Shown here: positions 45,721 through 55,128 of the stretch, piece by piece | Numbering within the stretch: the stretch's first letter is position 1 | How the letters are laid out: each line of letters opens with the position of its first letter | Assembly (NCBI GenBank): GCA_963739545.1 | Contig: CAVUAT010000014.1 | Location: forward strand, 930,001 to 994,000 | Length of the DNA: 64,000 nucleotides | Reading direction: 5' to 3' | Origin: CAVUAT01 sp963739545 | GTDB taxonomy: Bacteria > Actinomycetota > Thermoleophilia > Solirubrobacterales > 70-9 | The notes under the pieces: generated by a model | Database searches by the model: none | What the model was told of the DNA's origin: nothing | The model's input: the letters and a program-made list of their open reading frames with translations, nothing else | Position numbers and translations under genes: made by a program

Positions 45721-46487
45721 GCGCCCGTCGACCGGCTTCGCGACTCGTTGAAGGCCTCCATGAGCTCAATCGGAAGCGGGAAGACGATCGTCGTGCTGTT
45801 CTCGGAGCCGATCTCGAGCAGAGTCTGCAGGTAGCGCAATTGCAGCGTCGCGGGGGTCTTGGTCATGATCACGGCGGCGTCTGCGAGCTTCTGAGCGGCC
45901 TGGAACTCGCCCTCGGAGTTGATGATCTTCGCGCGCCGCTCGCGTTCGGCCTCGGCCTGGCGCGCCATCGCCCGCTGCATGTCAGCGGGGATCTCGACGT
46001 CCTTGATCTCGACGGTCGAGACCTTGACGCCCCAGGGCTCGGTCTGCTCGTCGATGATCTTCTGAAGGTCGGCGTTGAGGCGCTCGCGCTCTGAGAGCAG
46101 CATGTCGAGCTCGGCCTTGCCGAGCACCGAGCGCAGCGCGGTCTGCGAGATCTGCGAGGTGGCGAGCAGGAAGTTCTCGACCTCGACGATCGCCCTGTTG
46201 GAGTCGATGACCTTGAAGTAGGCGACTGCGTTGACGCGGCAGGGCACATTGTCGCGAGTGATCACTTCCTGCGGGGGGATGTTCAACGTCACGGTCCGCA
46301 GGTCCACCCGGACCATGCGGTCGATGATCGGGATCAGCAGGATCAGGCCGGGGCCCTTGGTCGCGATCAGGCGGCCGAGGCGGAAGATGACGCCGCGCTC
46401 GTACTCGCGCAGGACTCGCACGGATGAACCGATCACCAGGAGCAGGAAGAAGGCAACTACCACGAGTACGCCGATCGCTATCGCCAT
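45717..46487 (-). CDS. SPFH/stomatin-like membrane protein
   Basis: The 256-residue protein has an N-terminal membrane hairpin (VLVVVAFFLLLVIGSSV), the SPFH domain (REYERGVIFRLGRL, DNVPCRVNAVAYFKV, LLSERERLNADLQ) and a coiled coil (QAEAERERRAKIINSEGEFQ). Stomatin-like proteins form flotillin-type membrane microdomains. It lies 24 bases after the NfeD-like gene, its usual partner. The downstream GNAT and galT genes overlap in series and may be in the same transcript. Confidence 0.92.
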   Translation of the reverse strand: MAIAIGVLVVVAFFLLLVIGSSVRVLREYERGVIFRLGRLIATKGPGLILLIPIIDRMVRVDLRTVTLNIPPQEVITRDNVPCRVNAVAYFKVIDSNRAIVEVENFLLATSQISQTALRSVLGKAELDMLLSERERLNADLQKIIDEQTEPWGVKVSTVEIKDVEIPADMQRAMARQAEAERERRAKIINSEGEFQAAQKLADAAVIMTKTPATLQLRYLQTLLEIGSENSTTIVFPLPIELMEAFNESRSRSTGA

Positions 46488-46511
46488 GTGTGTCTGCAGC
46501 TCCTTGGTCGG

Positions 46512-46973
46512 TTAGGTGTCCTCGGCCGGGCTGACGATCAGCGTCAGACCGTCGACCGAGTCGATTCGAACTCTATTGCCGATGCCCTCCGGGGCGACGC
46601 CGTCGGCGATCCGCGCCTTCCACAGAGCGCCGCCGATCCAGACGTGGCCCTCGGGGTTGAGAGGCTCGCGTACCTCGGCCACCTTGCCCGGCAGCTCCTC
46701 CCAGCCCGTTCGCACGGCCGGGTCGGTCTGCGAGCGCAGGATCTTCGGTGTGATCAGGAAGAACGTGATGATCGAGAGCACCCCGAAGGTGATCAGCCCA
46801 GCGCCCGCGTAATCCGAGAACTCGGAGTCCTCGCCGAAGGCGATCACGCCCGCGGCCACCAGGCCGACGGCACCGAGAAGCGCCAGCACCCCTCCGGTCG
46901 GAAGCAACAGCTCGACGATCAGCAGGAGGGCGGCGATCGCTGATATGGCGATGATCAGGTCCACGCCCTGCAT
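46512..46973 (-). CDS. NfeD-like membrane protein
   Basis: The 153-residue short NfeD protein has three or four membrane helices (IIAISAIAALLLIVELLLP first) and a C-terminal OB-fold domain (GKVAEVREPLNPEGHVWIGGALWKA). It pairs with the stomatin-like protein encoded next. The long N-terminal serine-protease domain of full NfeD is absent, as is usual for the short class. Confidence 0.9.
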   Translation of the reverse strand: MQGVDLIIAISAIAALLLIVELLLPTGGVLALLGAVGLVAAGVIAFGEDSEFSDYAGAGLITFGVLSIITFFLITPKILRSQTDPAVRTGWEELPGKVAEVREPLNPEGHVWIGGALWKARIADGVAPEGIGNRVRIDSVDGLTLIVSPAEDT

Positions 46974-47011
46974 TATCCGCTACCGGCGCGGTGGGCGCGA
47001 GGCAGGAGTGC

Positions 47012-47605
47012 TCAGCCGGCGGCGTAGCGGTCGATGTCGGCGGCGAGGGCGTCCTCGGACTCGTAAAGGCCGTTGTGGGTGAAGACGAGCTCGCCGCTCG
47101 AGTCGTAGAACGTGGTCGCCGGGAAGGCTTGCGTCGGGCCGCCGAGGTCCTTCGCGATCTCGAGGTTGGGGTCGAGAAAGGTGGGATAGGGGAGCGGCAG
47201 CTCCTCGAGGAAGGTCGCGAGGGCGTCCTCCGAATCGTTGCCCCCGACGCCGAGGAAGGCGATCTCGCCGCCTCGCTTCGAGGCCTGGGACTGGAAGTAA
47301 GGGAACTCGGCGCGGCACGGCCCGCACCACGAGGCCCACTTGTTGACGACGACCGGGGTGCCCTCGAGGCCGGCGAGCTGCTCGTCGAAGGCGTCGGTTC
47401 CGCCGTCGACCAGCTGGTTGGCCTGCTCGCGGACCGCGGCCAGCTCGGGCGGGGCTCCCTCGATCGGCGCCGTCGCCTGCTCGAGGGAGAGCTCGGAGTC
47501 GGGGTTGCCGACGTTCTCACCCGACCCGCAGGCGGCGAGCGCGAGGCACGTCGCGAGGGCGATGATGGCCAGAAAGGCCCTACGTGGCGTTCGGTTTCCG
47601 TTCAC
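47012..47605 (-). CDS. TlpA-like thioredoxin-fold lipoprotein
   Basis: The 197-residue protein has a lipoprotein signal (LALAAC, Cys ~26) and a thioredoxin fold with active site ASWCGPCRAEFPYF and the cis-Pro loop GPTQAFPATTF. It would reduce or exchange disulfides outside the membrane, for instance for apocytochrome c; ccm genes lie about 10 kb away. It stands alone, divergent from the helicase gene. Confidence 0.9.
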   Translation of the reverse strand: MNGNRTPRRAFLAIIALATCLALAACGSGENVGNPDSELSLEQATAPIEGAPPELAAVREQANQLVDGGTDAFDEQLAGLEGTPVVVNKWASWCGPCRAEFPYFQSQASKRGGEIAFLGVGGNDSEDALATFLEELPLPYPTFLDPNLEIAKDLGGPTQAFPATTFYDSSGELVFTHNGLYESEDALAADIDRYAAG

Positions 47606-47753
47606 GGTGCTATTTTGCTTCTTGGTCCGTCAAGTTTCCTGGACCGGGAGGGGGGCCCTGGAGCGAAGTCGCTCCCCCCGGGCACCCACGATCAGGCTAA
47701 CCGCACCTCGCCCATTGATTCGCCGGGTGGGGCGCGCCGGATCAGAAAGCCTC

Positions 47754-50444
47754 ATGGCTGAAACCACTCAAGTGGCCGCACGAGCGGCGAAGGCGCCCAT
47801 TGGCGCGGATATCGAGCGAGCGAGCGAGTTCGCCCGAGAGCCCTTCCTGCTCGAGGGCGAAAAGCCGAAGGACCTGGCGCCCGGGACGGCCCGCCGTATG
47901 GCGCTCGATGACGCTCTCGCGGAGATCGACGCGGGCCGCGAAGCCCCCTCGATGGAGTGGCGCAGCAACTACTCCCTGATGCTCGGCCTCGAGCGCGTCC
48001 TCGCCGAGGACGTGCCGAAGCTGAAGGACGGGGCCGAGCTCAACCCGCATCAGGTCGACGCGCTCTCGGGAACGCTCGCCGCGCTGATCACCGAGCTCGA
48101 GGGCGACTCCAGCAAGCCCGCCCCCAACGGGAACGGCGAGGGCGAGGAGCCCGAGCGCGTCACTTCCTCCAACGGCGGCGCCTCGCGGGCGCGGCCGAAG
48201 CCGAAGCCCGAGCCGGAGCCCGAGCCGGTCGCTGAGGAGGACGAGGACGAACAGGAGGACGAGCAAGACGACGACGAGCTCGACCTCGAGCTCGAGGAGG
48301 ACGACGAAGAGGAAGACGAAGAGGAGCTCGAGGAGGATGACGACGAGCTCGCTCCCGACGAGGAGCCGATGGACTGGGAGGACGCCGGCGAGGACGAGGA
48401 GCTCGCCGGCGAGGAGGTCCTCACGGACCCCGGCGCCGACCGCCGCTTCTGGTTCGAGCACGCGACGGGCGCCGGCAAGACCGTCGCCGCAGTCGGCTTC
48501 ATCGAGGCTTCGCGCACCGGCGGCATCCTGATCCTCACCCACCGCCGCAACCTCGTCGACCAGTTCAACGGCGAGATCTCCGATCGCGGCTACGCCGACC
48601 GCCTCTCGCCCCCGCTGCTCGGCGACTCCGACCACCCCTACGGCCCGGTGACCGTCGAGACCTACCAGTGGTTCGTGCGAAACGCCGGCAAGGTCTCCGA
48701 CGCCTATTCGATCGTGATCTGCGACGAGGCCCACACGGCGCTCGGCGAGAAGACCAGCGCCTGCATCCGCGCCTGGACGGGCCCCGTGTTCATCGGCATG
48801 ACCGCCACCGGTGCGTTGATCGCCCGCCACGTCGCCGACCTCTTCCCCACCCAGACCTCTCGCTTCGACCTCGCCCAGGCTGCGCGCCGCGGCGTCATCG
48901 CGCCCCTTCGCTGCATCCGCATCCCTCCCGGCCCGGGCGTGCGCACGATCGCGAACGTGCCGCTGCGAAAGGGCGAGGTGGACCAGGACTTCGACCAGGA
49001 CGAGCTCGCGAAGCTGCTCGACCAGGCGCCGTTCAACGTCGCCATCGCAGACCTCTACAAGTCGCGCTTCCGCAAGGTCCCGGGCGTGATCTACACGGCG
49101 GGCGTCAAGCACGCCAACAACGTCGCCGCCGCGTTCCAGTCGGCCGGCATCAACGCTCGCGCCGTCTCGGGCGAGACCCCGAAGCGCGAGCTGGCCGAGA
49201 CGCTCGCCGGTTTCGAGCGCGGCGAGGTCGACGTGCTCTGCAACGCGATGCTGCTCGCCGAGGGATGGAACTCGCCTCGCGCGACGATCTGCATGCACCT
49301 CGCTCCGACAGCGTCGAAGCGCATCTACCAGCAGCGCGTCGGCCGCGTCACCCGCCGTAACCCCGGCAAGGAGGCGGGCCTCGTCATCGACTTCGTCCAC
49401 CCCGCGACCACGAACGACGACAACGTGGTCACCCTGCACAGCCTTCTCGACCGCGACGTCTATCGCGGCGGCGCGATCGTCGTCGGCCCGGTGCGCCGCG
49501 GCCGCGGCCGCCGGGTGCGGGTCGAGAAGCGCGTCGTTCCCGTCTCGGGCGAGTCCACACGCCGCCTCGAGGTGCTCGAGCGCGAGCTCTGGCGGATCGC
49601 CGTCGAGAACCTCGACCACCCCGAGCAGCACGTCTGGGCCGCGCTCGCGGGCGCCCGCGTCAACCCATCGGGCTGGCGCCGCGCCAAGGCGATGCTCCAG
49701 CACGACGCGACCAAGGAGTTGCGCCGCCGCTTCCTGCTCACCTGCGTGCAGCGAAACCGCAACTCCGCCCTGCGCCTCAAGGCTCTCGCCGAGATCGCGA
49801 CGCTGCGCGACCCCGAGGCCTTCGATGACGCGATCGACACGGTCGGCACCTGGAGCCGCGACGACCGCCGAGCCGGAACCCGCGTGATGCTCGAGGCGCT
49901 CGCCGAGCGCCGCATCGGCCGCCGCGACCAGGCCCAGGCCTGGGTCTGGCGCCTCGCCGGCTACACGCGCGACCTCCACGAGGAGTACGCGGTGCAGCGC
50001 TGGCCCGAGACCAAGCGCCTGCTCGGCCTGCTCGTCAACTCTTCCGGCCGCGCCCACGGGCGCAACGCCCGCCGCCTCGTCCACGCAGCCCGAAACCAGG
50101 ATCGCCGCCTCTCCGCTGCGGTGCTGGCGGCGGCCGTCTCGCACACTCCCGAGGGCGAGGAGGTGCTGCGCGGCGCCCGTATGCGCGCCGCCCGCAAGCC
50201 CTCCGGAGTCGCTCGCGAGCTGCTTCGAAACTTCCCCAAGTCCGGCTCGCGCAGGCGCAGGCGCAAGCGAAAGAGCGGCGGCGGCGGGAACGGCGGCAAC
50301 GGCAACCGCGCCGGTCGCTCGGGCCGTTCAGGCGCAGCGCGCAACGGCGCCCGGGCCGAGGGATCGAAGAACGGTTCGGACAAGCCGGCCGCGAAGCCAG
50401 CATCGAAGAAGCAACCTGCCGCGAAGCAGGACGACCAGCTCTAG
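47754..50444 (+). CDS. SF2 DEAH helicase with long acidic insert and basic tail
   Basis: The 896-residue protein has motif I HATGAGKTVAAVGF (~239), Ia LTHRRNLVDQ, motif II ICDEAHTALG, motif III GMTATG, and motif VI QQRVGRVTRRNPGKEAGLVIDF. Between a Q-motif-like NPHQVDALSGTL (~97) and Walker A lies a ~65-residue block made largely of Glu and Asp (~159-222). The C-terminal third is helical and repeat-like, ending in Arg/Gly/Asn-rich and Ala/Lys tails. The class resembles UvrB/RecG-like or restriction-type SF2 motors, but no nuclease or methylase is adjacent. Role unknown; a DNA or RNA translocase is inferred. Confidence 0.75.
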   Translation: MAETTQVAARAAKAPIGADIERASEFAREPFLLEGEKPKDLAPGTARRMALDDALAEIDAGREAPSMEWRSNYSLMLGLERVLAEDVPKLKDGAELNPHQVDALSGTLAALITELEGDSSKPAPNGNGEGEEPERVTSSNGGASRARPKPKPEPEPEPVAEEDEDEQEDEQDDDELDLELEEDDEEEDEEELEEDDDELAPDEEPMDWEDAGEDEELAGEEVLTDPGADRRFWFEHATGAGKTVAAVGFIEASRTGGILILTHRRNLVDQFNGEISDRGYADRLSPPLLGDSDHPYGPVTVETYQWFVRNAGKVSDAYSIVICDEAHTALGEKTSACIRAWTGPVFIGMTATGALIARHVADLFPTQTSRFDLAQAARRGVIAPLRCIRIPPGPGVRTIANVPLRKGEVDQDFDQDELAKLLDQAPFNVAIADLYKSRFRKVPGVIYTAGVKHANNVAAAFQSAGINARAVSGETPKRELAETLAGFERGEVDVLCNAMLLAEGWNSPRATICMHLAPTASKRIYQQRVGRVTRRNPGKEAGLVIDFVHPATTNDDNVVTLHSLLDRDVYRGGAIVVGPVRRGRGRRVRVEKRVVPVSGESTRRLEVLERELWRIAVENLDHPEQHVWAALAGARVNPSGWRRAKAMLQHDATKELRRRFLLTCVQRNRNSALRLKALAEIATLRDPEAFDDAIDTVGTWSRDDRRAGTRVMLEALAERRIGRRDQAQAWVWRLAGYTRDLHEEYAVQRWPETKRLLGLLVNSSGRAHGRNARRLVHAARNQDRRLSAAVLAAAVSHTPEGEEVLRGARMRAARKPSGVARELLRNFPKSGSRRRRRKRKSGGGGNGGNGNRAGRSGRSGAARNGARAEGSKNGSDKPAAKPASKKQPAAKQDDQL

Positions 50445-50466
50445 CTCCCAGCTCCCAGCTCCGCTC

Positions 50467-51192
50467 CTATCGATGGAGCGAGAGGTGCACCTCGCCCGCG
50501 CCGAGCGCGCGGCTCGTGCCGTCATCGAGTTCGACCAGCAGGTGCCCCGACTCGTCGATGCCCGACGCCGTCCCCTCGCCGTCGTCCCACGAGATCTTGC
50601 GCCCCGCGAGGCCGTCGCGCCGCCTGAACTCCTCGAGCACGCGGCCGGCCGGCTCGTCGACCCAGTGCCCGAGCGCTCGGTCGAGCTCGGCTCGTGCTTC
50701 GTCCGGCCGCGGCCCCGCTGAGCCCGCCGCTAGCGCCAGCGAGGTCGCCGCCTCGCGCAGCTCCTCCGGGAACTCGTCGGCTGAGATCGCGAGGTTCAAT
50801 CCGACTCCGATCACCGCCCAGCCCTGGCCGCCGCGCTCGAAGCGCGACTCGATCAGCACTCCCGCGAGCTTTCGGCCCTCGACCCAGACGTCGTTCGGCC
50901 ACTTGACCGCGCACTCGACCCGCGCCAAGGACTCGGCCGTCTCGCAGACCGCGAGTGGAACGGCGAGCGGCAGAAGCGGGCGCTCGCCCAGAGGGCGGAG
51001 CAGCGCCGAGTAGAGCAGCGCCGCACCACGCGGCGGAGCGAACCAGCTGCGGCCCTGGCGCCCGCGCCCGGCGTCCTGCTCGCCCGCGGTGACGACCAGG
51101 CCGCCCGGCGCACCCGCCTCGGCGAGCTCGCGCGCCCGGGCGTTGGTCGAGTCCGTGCGCGCGAAGTGGCGGTGGGGCGAGCCGAAGCTCAG
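50467..51192 (-). CDS. birA: Biotin-[acetyl-CoA-carboxylase] ligase, apparent CTG start
   Basis: BirA makes biotinyl-AMP and attaches biotin to carboxylases. The frame from CTG 51192 gives about 241 residues: HFARTDSTNARARELA, the adenylate loop QDAGRGRQGRSW, VKWPNDVWVEGRKLAGVLIE and GVGLNLAI, with a C-terminal SH3-like domain. There is no N-terminal DNA-binding domain (short class). No ATG, GTG or TTG precedes the essential GRGRQGR segment; the first standard start (TTG 50928) would remove the active site. CTG initiation or a lost base near the start is implied. Confidence 0.85.
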   Translation of the reverse strand: MSFGSPHRHFARTDSTNARARELAEAGAPGGLVVTAGEQDAGRGRQGRSWFAPPRGAALLYSALLRPLGERPLLPLAVPLAVCETAESLARVECAVKWPNDVWVEGRKLAGVLIESRFERGGQGWAVIGVGLNLAISADEFPEELREAATSLALAAGSAGPRPDEARAELDRALGHWVDEPAGRVLEEFRRRDGLAGRKISWDDGEGTASGIDESGHLLVELDDGTSRALGAGEVHLSLHR

Positions 51193-51202
51193 CGCTTGCG
51201 TC

Positions 51203-52030
51203 TCAGCCTGGACGGAGGACCACCTCGGCGTCGGGCTCGAGGTCGAGCAGGCCCGCCGCGCTGCCGCCGTTGACCGACAGCGCCATGGAGCGCGATGAGT
51301 CCTCGTAGAGCAGGACGTCCCCGGCTCCGACGTCGGCGAAGGTCGTCACCCATCGGGCCTCGAAGCGGCCGTCGGGCGCGCGGACCTCGACGCGGCCGCC
51401 CGCGCTCAGCGGGCCGCCCGCGAGCTGGTCAGCCGAGAGGTCGAGCGTGACGTTGCCGAAGCGGTCCGCGTGCAGCGCGTGCGCGACGACCTCGCCGTCG
51501 CGCACCTCGGCGCTCGGCAGCTCCAGGGTCGTCAGCTCGGAGGGCTCGAACTTCTCGCCCGCCTCGTCGAGCCTGGCGCCGAGCGCGATGTGGGCGGCGA
51601 CCGGAGCGAACAGGTCGCGCCCGTGGAAGGTGGCCGAGACCGGCTCGAGGCGAAAGGGCGAGCGCGAGATGTCGATCGCTCGCGCCGCGCCGCCGAAGCG
51701 CTCGATCGCCGGGGCGAGCAGCCCGTTGTCGGGCCCGACGAGGAAGCGCCCCTCCTCCATCGTTGTCACCACGACCGGGCGGCGGTCGGTCCCGACGCCG
51801 GGGTCGACGACGGCGAGGTGGACCCCCGGCGGGGTGTAGGGAAGCGCGTTGGCGAGCGCCAGCGCCCCGTGCCTGATCCCCTGCCGACCGATGCCGTGCG
51901 TGATGTCGATCAGCGGCGCGTCGGGAGCGATCTGGCGGATGACCGCCCGGCAGACGCCGGCGAACTCGTCCTCGTCCCCGTAGTCGGAGAGGAAGCTGAT
52001 CGGGAGTCCCTCGGCCACGGAAGGATCCAA
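51203..52030 (-). CDS. SAM hydroxide adenosyltransferase (DUF62 family)
   Basis: The 275-residue enzyme splits S-adenosylmethionine into adenosine and methionine using water. Landmarks are FLSDYGDEDEFAG, LAVVDPGVGTDRRP, VGPDNGLLAPA and the catalytic FHGRDLFAPVAAHIA, followed by the C-terminal beta-barrel with HADRFGNVTLDL. Start TTG 52030 is the longest; GTG 52018 is equally plausible. It is 11 bases upstream of birA. The chlorinase/fluorinase branch has different active-site loops. Confidence 0.85.
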   Translation of the reverse strand: MDPSVAEGLPISFLSDYGDEDEFAGVCRAVIRQIAPDAPLIDITHGIGRQGIRHGALALANALPYTPPGVHLAVVDPGVGTDRRPVVVTTMEEGRFLVGPDNGLLAPAIERFGGAARAIDISRSPFRLEPVSATFHGRDLFAPVAAHIALGARLDEAGEKFEPSELTTLELPSAEVRDGEVVAHALHADRFGNVTLDLSADQLAGGPLSAGGRVEVRAPDGRFEARWVTTFADVGAGDVLLYEDSSRSMALSVNGGSAAGLLDLEPDAEVVLRPG

Positions 52031-52044
52031 TCAGGCGGCGCCGG

Positions 52045-53559
52045 CTACTTCTTTTTGCCCTTCCGCTTCCTTTTCACGCACTTACCCTTTTTCAGCTTCC
52101 GGCCCTTCTTGCACTTCTTGATCTTGGCGGGTGGGAGCGGGTTCACCGCCGGGACGCACCCCGCGGGTTGCGGAGCGCGGAACTCGTCCGCGCCGATGTC
52201 GCGGCGGCCGGCGACGGGCGTGCAGGCGGGCGTTGGAGCGAGGGCGCGCGGGTCGCCGTCGAGGTCGAGGATCCCGGCTCCGGGGGCCGCCGTGTTGCCC
52301 ATGTCGATCATCGACGAGCCGGACAGCAGGTGGAGGTCGCCGGCTCCGGCGTTGACGAACCCGGGGGCGGCGGTCGTCTGAAAGTTCAGGCAGCCGTTCC
52401 CGCCGGGGGTCGTGGTCGGCCCGCGCGAGAAGCCGATCGCGCACGTGGCGGCCGTTGTGGAGATCGGGTCCTCGACGATGCTGGAATCGAGGGTGAGCGC
52501 GTTCTGGATCGTCGTGATGTCCTGCGTGTTGCCCCACGCCGTCACATTGGTGGCGGTCACGTCGCCGACGAGGGGGTCGGCTGGACCCTGGTCCTGGAAG
52601 TCGAAACCCTGGGCCGCTCCCGTAACGAGGTCGCTGTTCATGGTCACGGCGAGGCCGTTGTCCTTGATGCTGATGCCGGTCACGAATGCACCCGACACGG
52701 TGTTGCGCCGGAGCGTCGCGCCGGTCGCTGCGGGGACGCTGAAGCCGTTGACCGAGATCGCGATCGAGGCTCCGGCGCCGGGGCCTGAGACGCGGTTGCC
52801 GGCGATCGTCGGGTTGGCGCCGCCGAATGACGCGACCCCGGAGCCCGCCGTCCCGCCCACCTGGTGCGACCCCGTGATCGTGTTCCCGGCGATGGTCGGC
52901 GTGGAGGTCGTGCCGGGGCCCGAGCCGGTCACGAAGATCGCGGCATGGTGTCCGCTGATCGTGTTGTCGCTGACCATCGCGGCCCCGTCGCGCAGGTCGA
53001 TCGCGGTCTCGTTGCTGACCCCGTCGCCGACGAACGTGTTGGCGTTGATGAGCGTGCTGGGTCCCGACAGGGCGATGCCGGCGCTGTCGGCGCTCGGGTC
53101 GTCGAAGGTGTTCTGCGTGATCTGCCCGAGGGACCCCTGGGCGAAGAGGGCGAAGCCGTCCCCCCTCAGGGTCAGCCCATTGATGGTGCCGGCAGACGCC
53201 ACGAGTCCGACGAACACCGCGCTCCCTCCCTCGCCGTCGATGATCGCGGGGCCGGTGTCCGGGCCCGCCACTTCCTGGCCCACGAGCGAGACGCCGCCGG
53301 TGAGGAACGCCGTTTCCATGTACGTGTCCCCGCGGTCGATGCGGACGGTGCCGCCGCTGGGGGCGGCCTTCGCGATGCCTCCCGATACGGTCGAACACGG
53401 CCCGATGCCGGCGCCCCCGGGGGTCGCCTGGGTGCAGTTGTTCGAGTCGGACCCGGCGTCGGGGTCGACGAAGGTGTCGACGGCGGATGCCGAGGCCGGC
53501 GCGATGACCAGCGCTGCGGCAGCTGTGATGGCAGCGAAGCTGAGGCGCTTGCGAAGGAT
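52045..53559 (-). CDS. Secreted right-handed beta-helix protein with Lys-rich tail
   Basis: The protein of about 504 residues has a signal peptide (basic LRKRLSF, Ala-rich core, cleavage near SASA-V), then DTFVDPDAGSDSNNC and a run of parallel beta-helix coils with N-T-F/N-T-I ladders (~110-330). A final domain ends in a strikingly Lys-rich tail (KIKKCKKGRKLKKGKC). This is typical of 'choice-of-anchor/right-handed helix' surface proteins. No standard start exists in frame upstream of the signal; the frame begins around ATC 53559, five bases after AGGGGG, so either a rare start codon or a base error is present. The first internal ATG is 53319. Confidence 0.7.
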   Translation of the reverse strand: MLRKRLSFAAITAAAALVIAPASASAVDTFVDPDAGSDSNNCTQATPGGAGIGPCSTVSGGIAKAAPSGGTVRIDRGDTYMETAFLTGGVSLVGQEVAGPDTGPAIIDGEGGSAVFVGLVASAGTINGLTLRGDGFALFAQGSLGQITQNTFDDPSADSAGIALSGPSTLINANTFVGDGVSNETAIDLRDGAAMVSDNTISGHHAAIFVTGSGPGTTSTPTIAGNTITGSHQVGGTAGSGVASFGGANPTIAGNRVSGPGAGASIAISVNGFSVPAATGATLRRNTVSGAFVTGISIKDNGLAVTMNSDLVTGAAQGFDFQDQGPADPLVGDVTATNVTAWGNTQDITTIQNALTLDSSIVEDPISTTAATCAIGFSRGPTTTPGGNGCLNFQTTAAPGFVNAGAGDLHLLSGSSMIDMGNTAAPGAGILDLDGDPRALAPTPACTPVAGRRDIGADEFRAPQPAGCVPAVNPLPPAKIKKCKKGRKLKKGKCVKRKRKGKKK

Positions 53560-53604
53560 GAGGACCCCCTGGTTGGTCGACGCGTCCCTACGTCGCGGCG
53601 GACC

Positions 53605-55128
53605 TTAGCCCCGCGGCTCGTTACAAGCAACCTCGATCAACGTCTGGACGAGGCCGTCCACGTCGTGGCGCTCGGCCTCGGCGTGGACCTCGAGGCCCGC
53701 TTCACGCGCGGTCTCGCTCGTCACTGGGCCGATCGAGATCACCTTTGCGCCGGCGGGCATCCGCTCGCCCAGCGCCCCCATCAGGTTCGTGACGGTCGAG
53801 GACGAGGTGAACGTGACGAAGCCCGCGGACTGGGCGGCCTCGACGGCGTCGGGGCTCGGTTCCTCGGTGACGGTCTCGTACAGAGCAACGACGTCGACCT
53901 TCGCGCCGCGCTCGCGCAGGGCGTCGGGGAGAACGTCGCGGGCCAGCGCCGCGCGAGCGATCAGCACGGGCTTGCCCTCGAGGGGCATCTCCGCCAGCTC
54001 CTCGACGAGCGATTCGGCGACGAAGCGCTCGGGGACCAGGTCGGCCTCGATCCCGTGGGCTTGCAGCTCGCGCGCTGTGCCGGGGCCGATCGCGGCGATG
54101 CTCGCGTTTGCCAGCGCCCGGGCGTCGCGGCCCTGGGTCGCCATCGCCTCGAACAGCAGGCGGGCGCCGTTCGGGCTCGTCAGGCAGACGAGGGCGTAGC
54201 TGTGGAGGGCCTCGACGGCGCGGCGCACCTCGTCGGTATCGATGCGGGGCTCGATGCGGATCGCGGGGAGCTCGACCACCTCTGCGCCGAGGCCCTCCAG
54301 CCGACGGGCGAGCCCGCTGGCCTGCGCGCGAGCGCGGGTGACGACGACGCGCTTGCCGTGAAGCGGGCGGTGCTCCAGCCAGGCGATCTGTTCGCGCCGC
54401 GCGGCCACGGGGCCGACGACGCTCAGGGCGGGCGGGCGGATCTCGGCTTCGGTGGCGGCGGCCGCGATGCCCTCCAGCGTGGACTGGACGACGCGCTGGC
54501 CGGGAAGCGTGCCGCGCTCGATCACGGCTGCGGGCTCCGTCGCCGGGCGGCCCCCGGCGATCAGCCGCTCGGCGATCCGCGGGAGCGCCTTGACGCCCAT
54601 ATAGAAGACGAGCGTCCCCGGGAACGATGCGAGCGACGCGTAGTCGAGTGCGGTCTCGGGCTTCGTCGGGTCCTCGTGACCGGTGATGAAGGCGACGGCA
54701 GACGCATCGTCGCGGTGTGTGACGGGGATGCCGGCGTAGGCGGGGGCAGCGACGCCGGCAGTGACGCCGGGGACGATCTCGAACTCGACCCCGGCCTCTG
54801 CGGCTGAAGTTGCCTCCTCGGCCCCGCGGCCGAAGATGAACGGGTCTCCGCCCTTGAGCCGCACGACGCTGCGGCCCGCCTTCGCCCGGTCCACCAGCAG
54901 CTGCTCGATCTCGCCCTGGGGAACGCTTGCGTCGCCGGGCTCCTTGCCGACGTAGAGCAGCTCGGCGTCGGAGCGGGCCCCCGCCAGCGCCTGCGCCGGG
55001 ATCAGGCGGTCGTGCAGGATCACGTCGGCGCTCGCGATGAGCTCGAGGGCTCGGGCGGTCATCAGGCCGGGATCGCCCGGCCCGGCGCCGACGAGGTAGA
55101 TGACGCCCGCCCGGGCCGCGCCGCTCAC
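53605..55128 (-). CDS. cobA-hemD: Uroporphyrinogen-III methyltransferase/uroporphyrinogen-III synthase fusion
   Basis: The 507-residue protein has two enzymes. Residues ~1-250 are SUMT (YLVGAGPGDPGLMTARA, VRLKGGDPFIFGRG, PGVTAGVAAPAYAGIP, VFYMGVKALP), which methylates uroporphyrinogen III toward siroheme and B12. Residues ~260-507 are HemD (VVVTRARAQASGLARRL, TSPNGARLLFE, AIGPGTARELQAHG, FTSSSTVTNL), which closes hydroxymethylbilane to uroporphyrinogen III. GTG 55128 overlaps hemC by 4 bases. The fusion is frequent in Actinobacteria and Firmicutes. Confidence 0.92.
   Translation of the reverse strand: MSGAARAGVIYLVGAGPGDPGLMTARALELIASADVILHDRLIPAQALAGARSDAELLYVGKEPGDASVPQGEIEQLLVDRAKAGRSVVRLKGGDPFIFGRGAEEATSAAEAGVEFEIVPGVTAGVAAPAYAGIPVTHRDDASAVAFITGHEDPTKPETALDYASLASFPGTLVFYMGVKALPRIAERLIAGGRPATEPAAVIERGTLPGQRVVQSTLEGIAAAATEAEIRPPALSVVGPVAARREQIAWLEHRPLHGKRVVVTRARAQASGLARRLEGLGAEVVELPAIRIEPRIDTDEVRRAVEALHSYALVCLTSPNGARLLFEAMATQGRDARALANASIAAIGPGTARELQAHGIEADLVPERFVAESLVEELAEMPLEGKPVLIARAALARDVLPDALRERGAKVDVVALYETVTEEPSPDAVEAAQSAGFVTFTSSSTVTNLMGALGERMPAGAKVISIGPVTSETAREAGLEVHAEAERHDVDGLVQTLIEVACNEPRG

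Noticed and set aside
50445..50466. Tandem AGCTCCC units between the helicase and birA
   Set aside because: Only two to three 7-base units; too short to support a repeat element.
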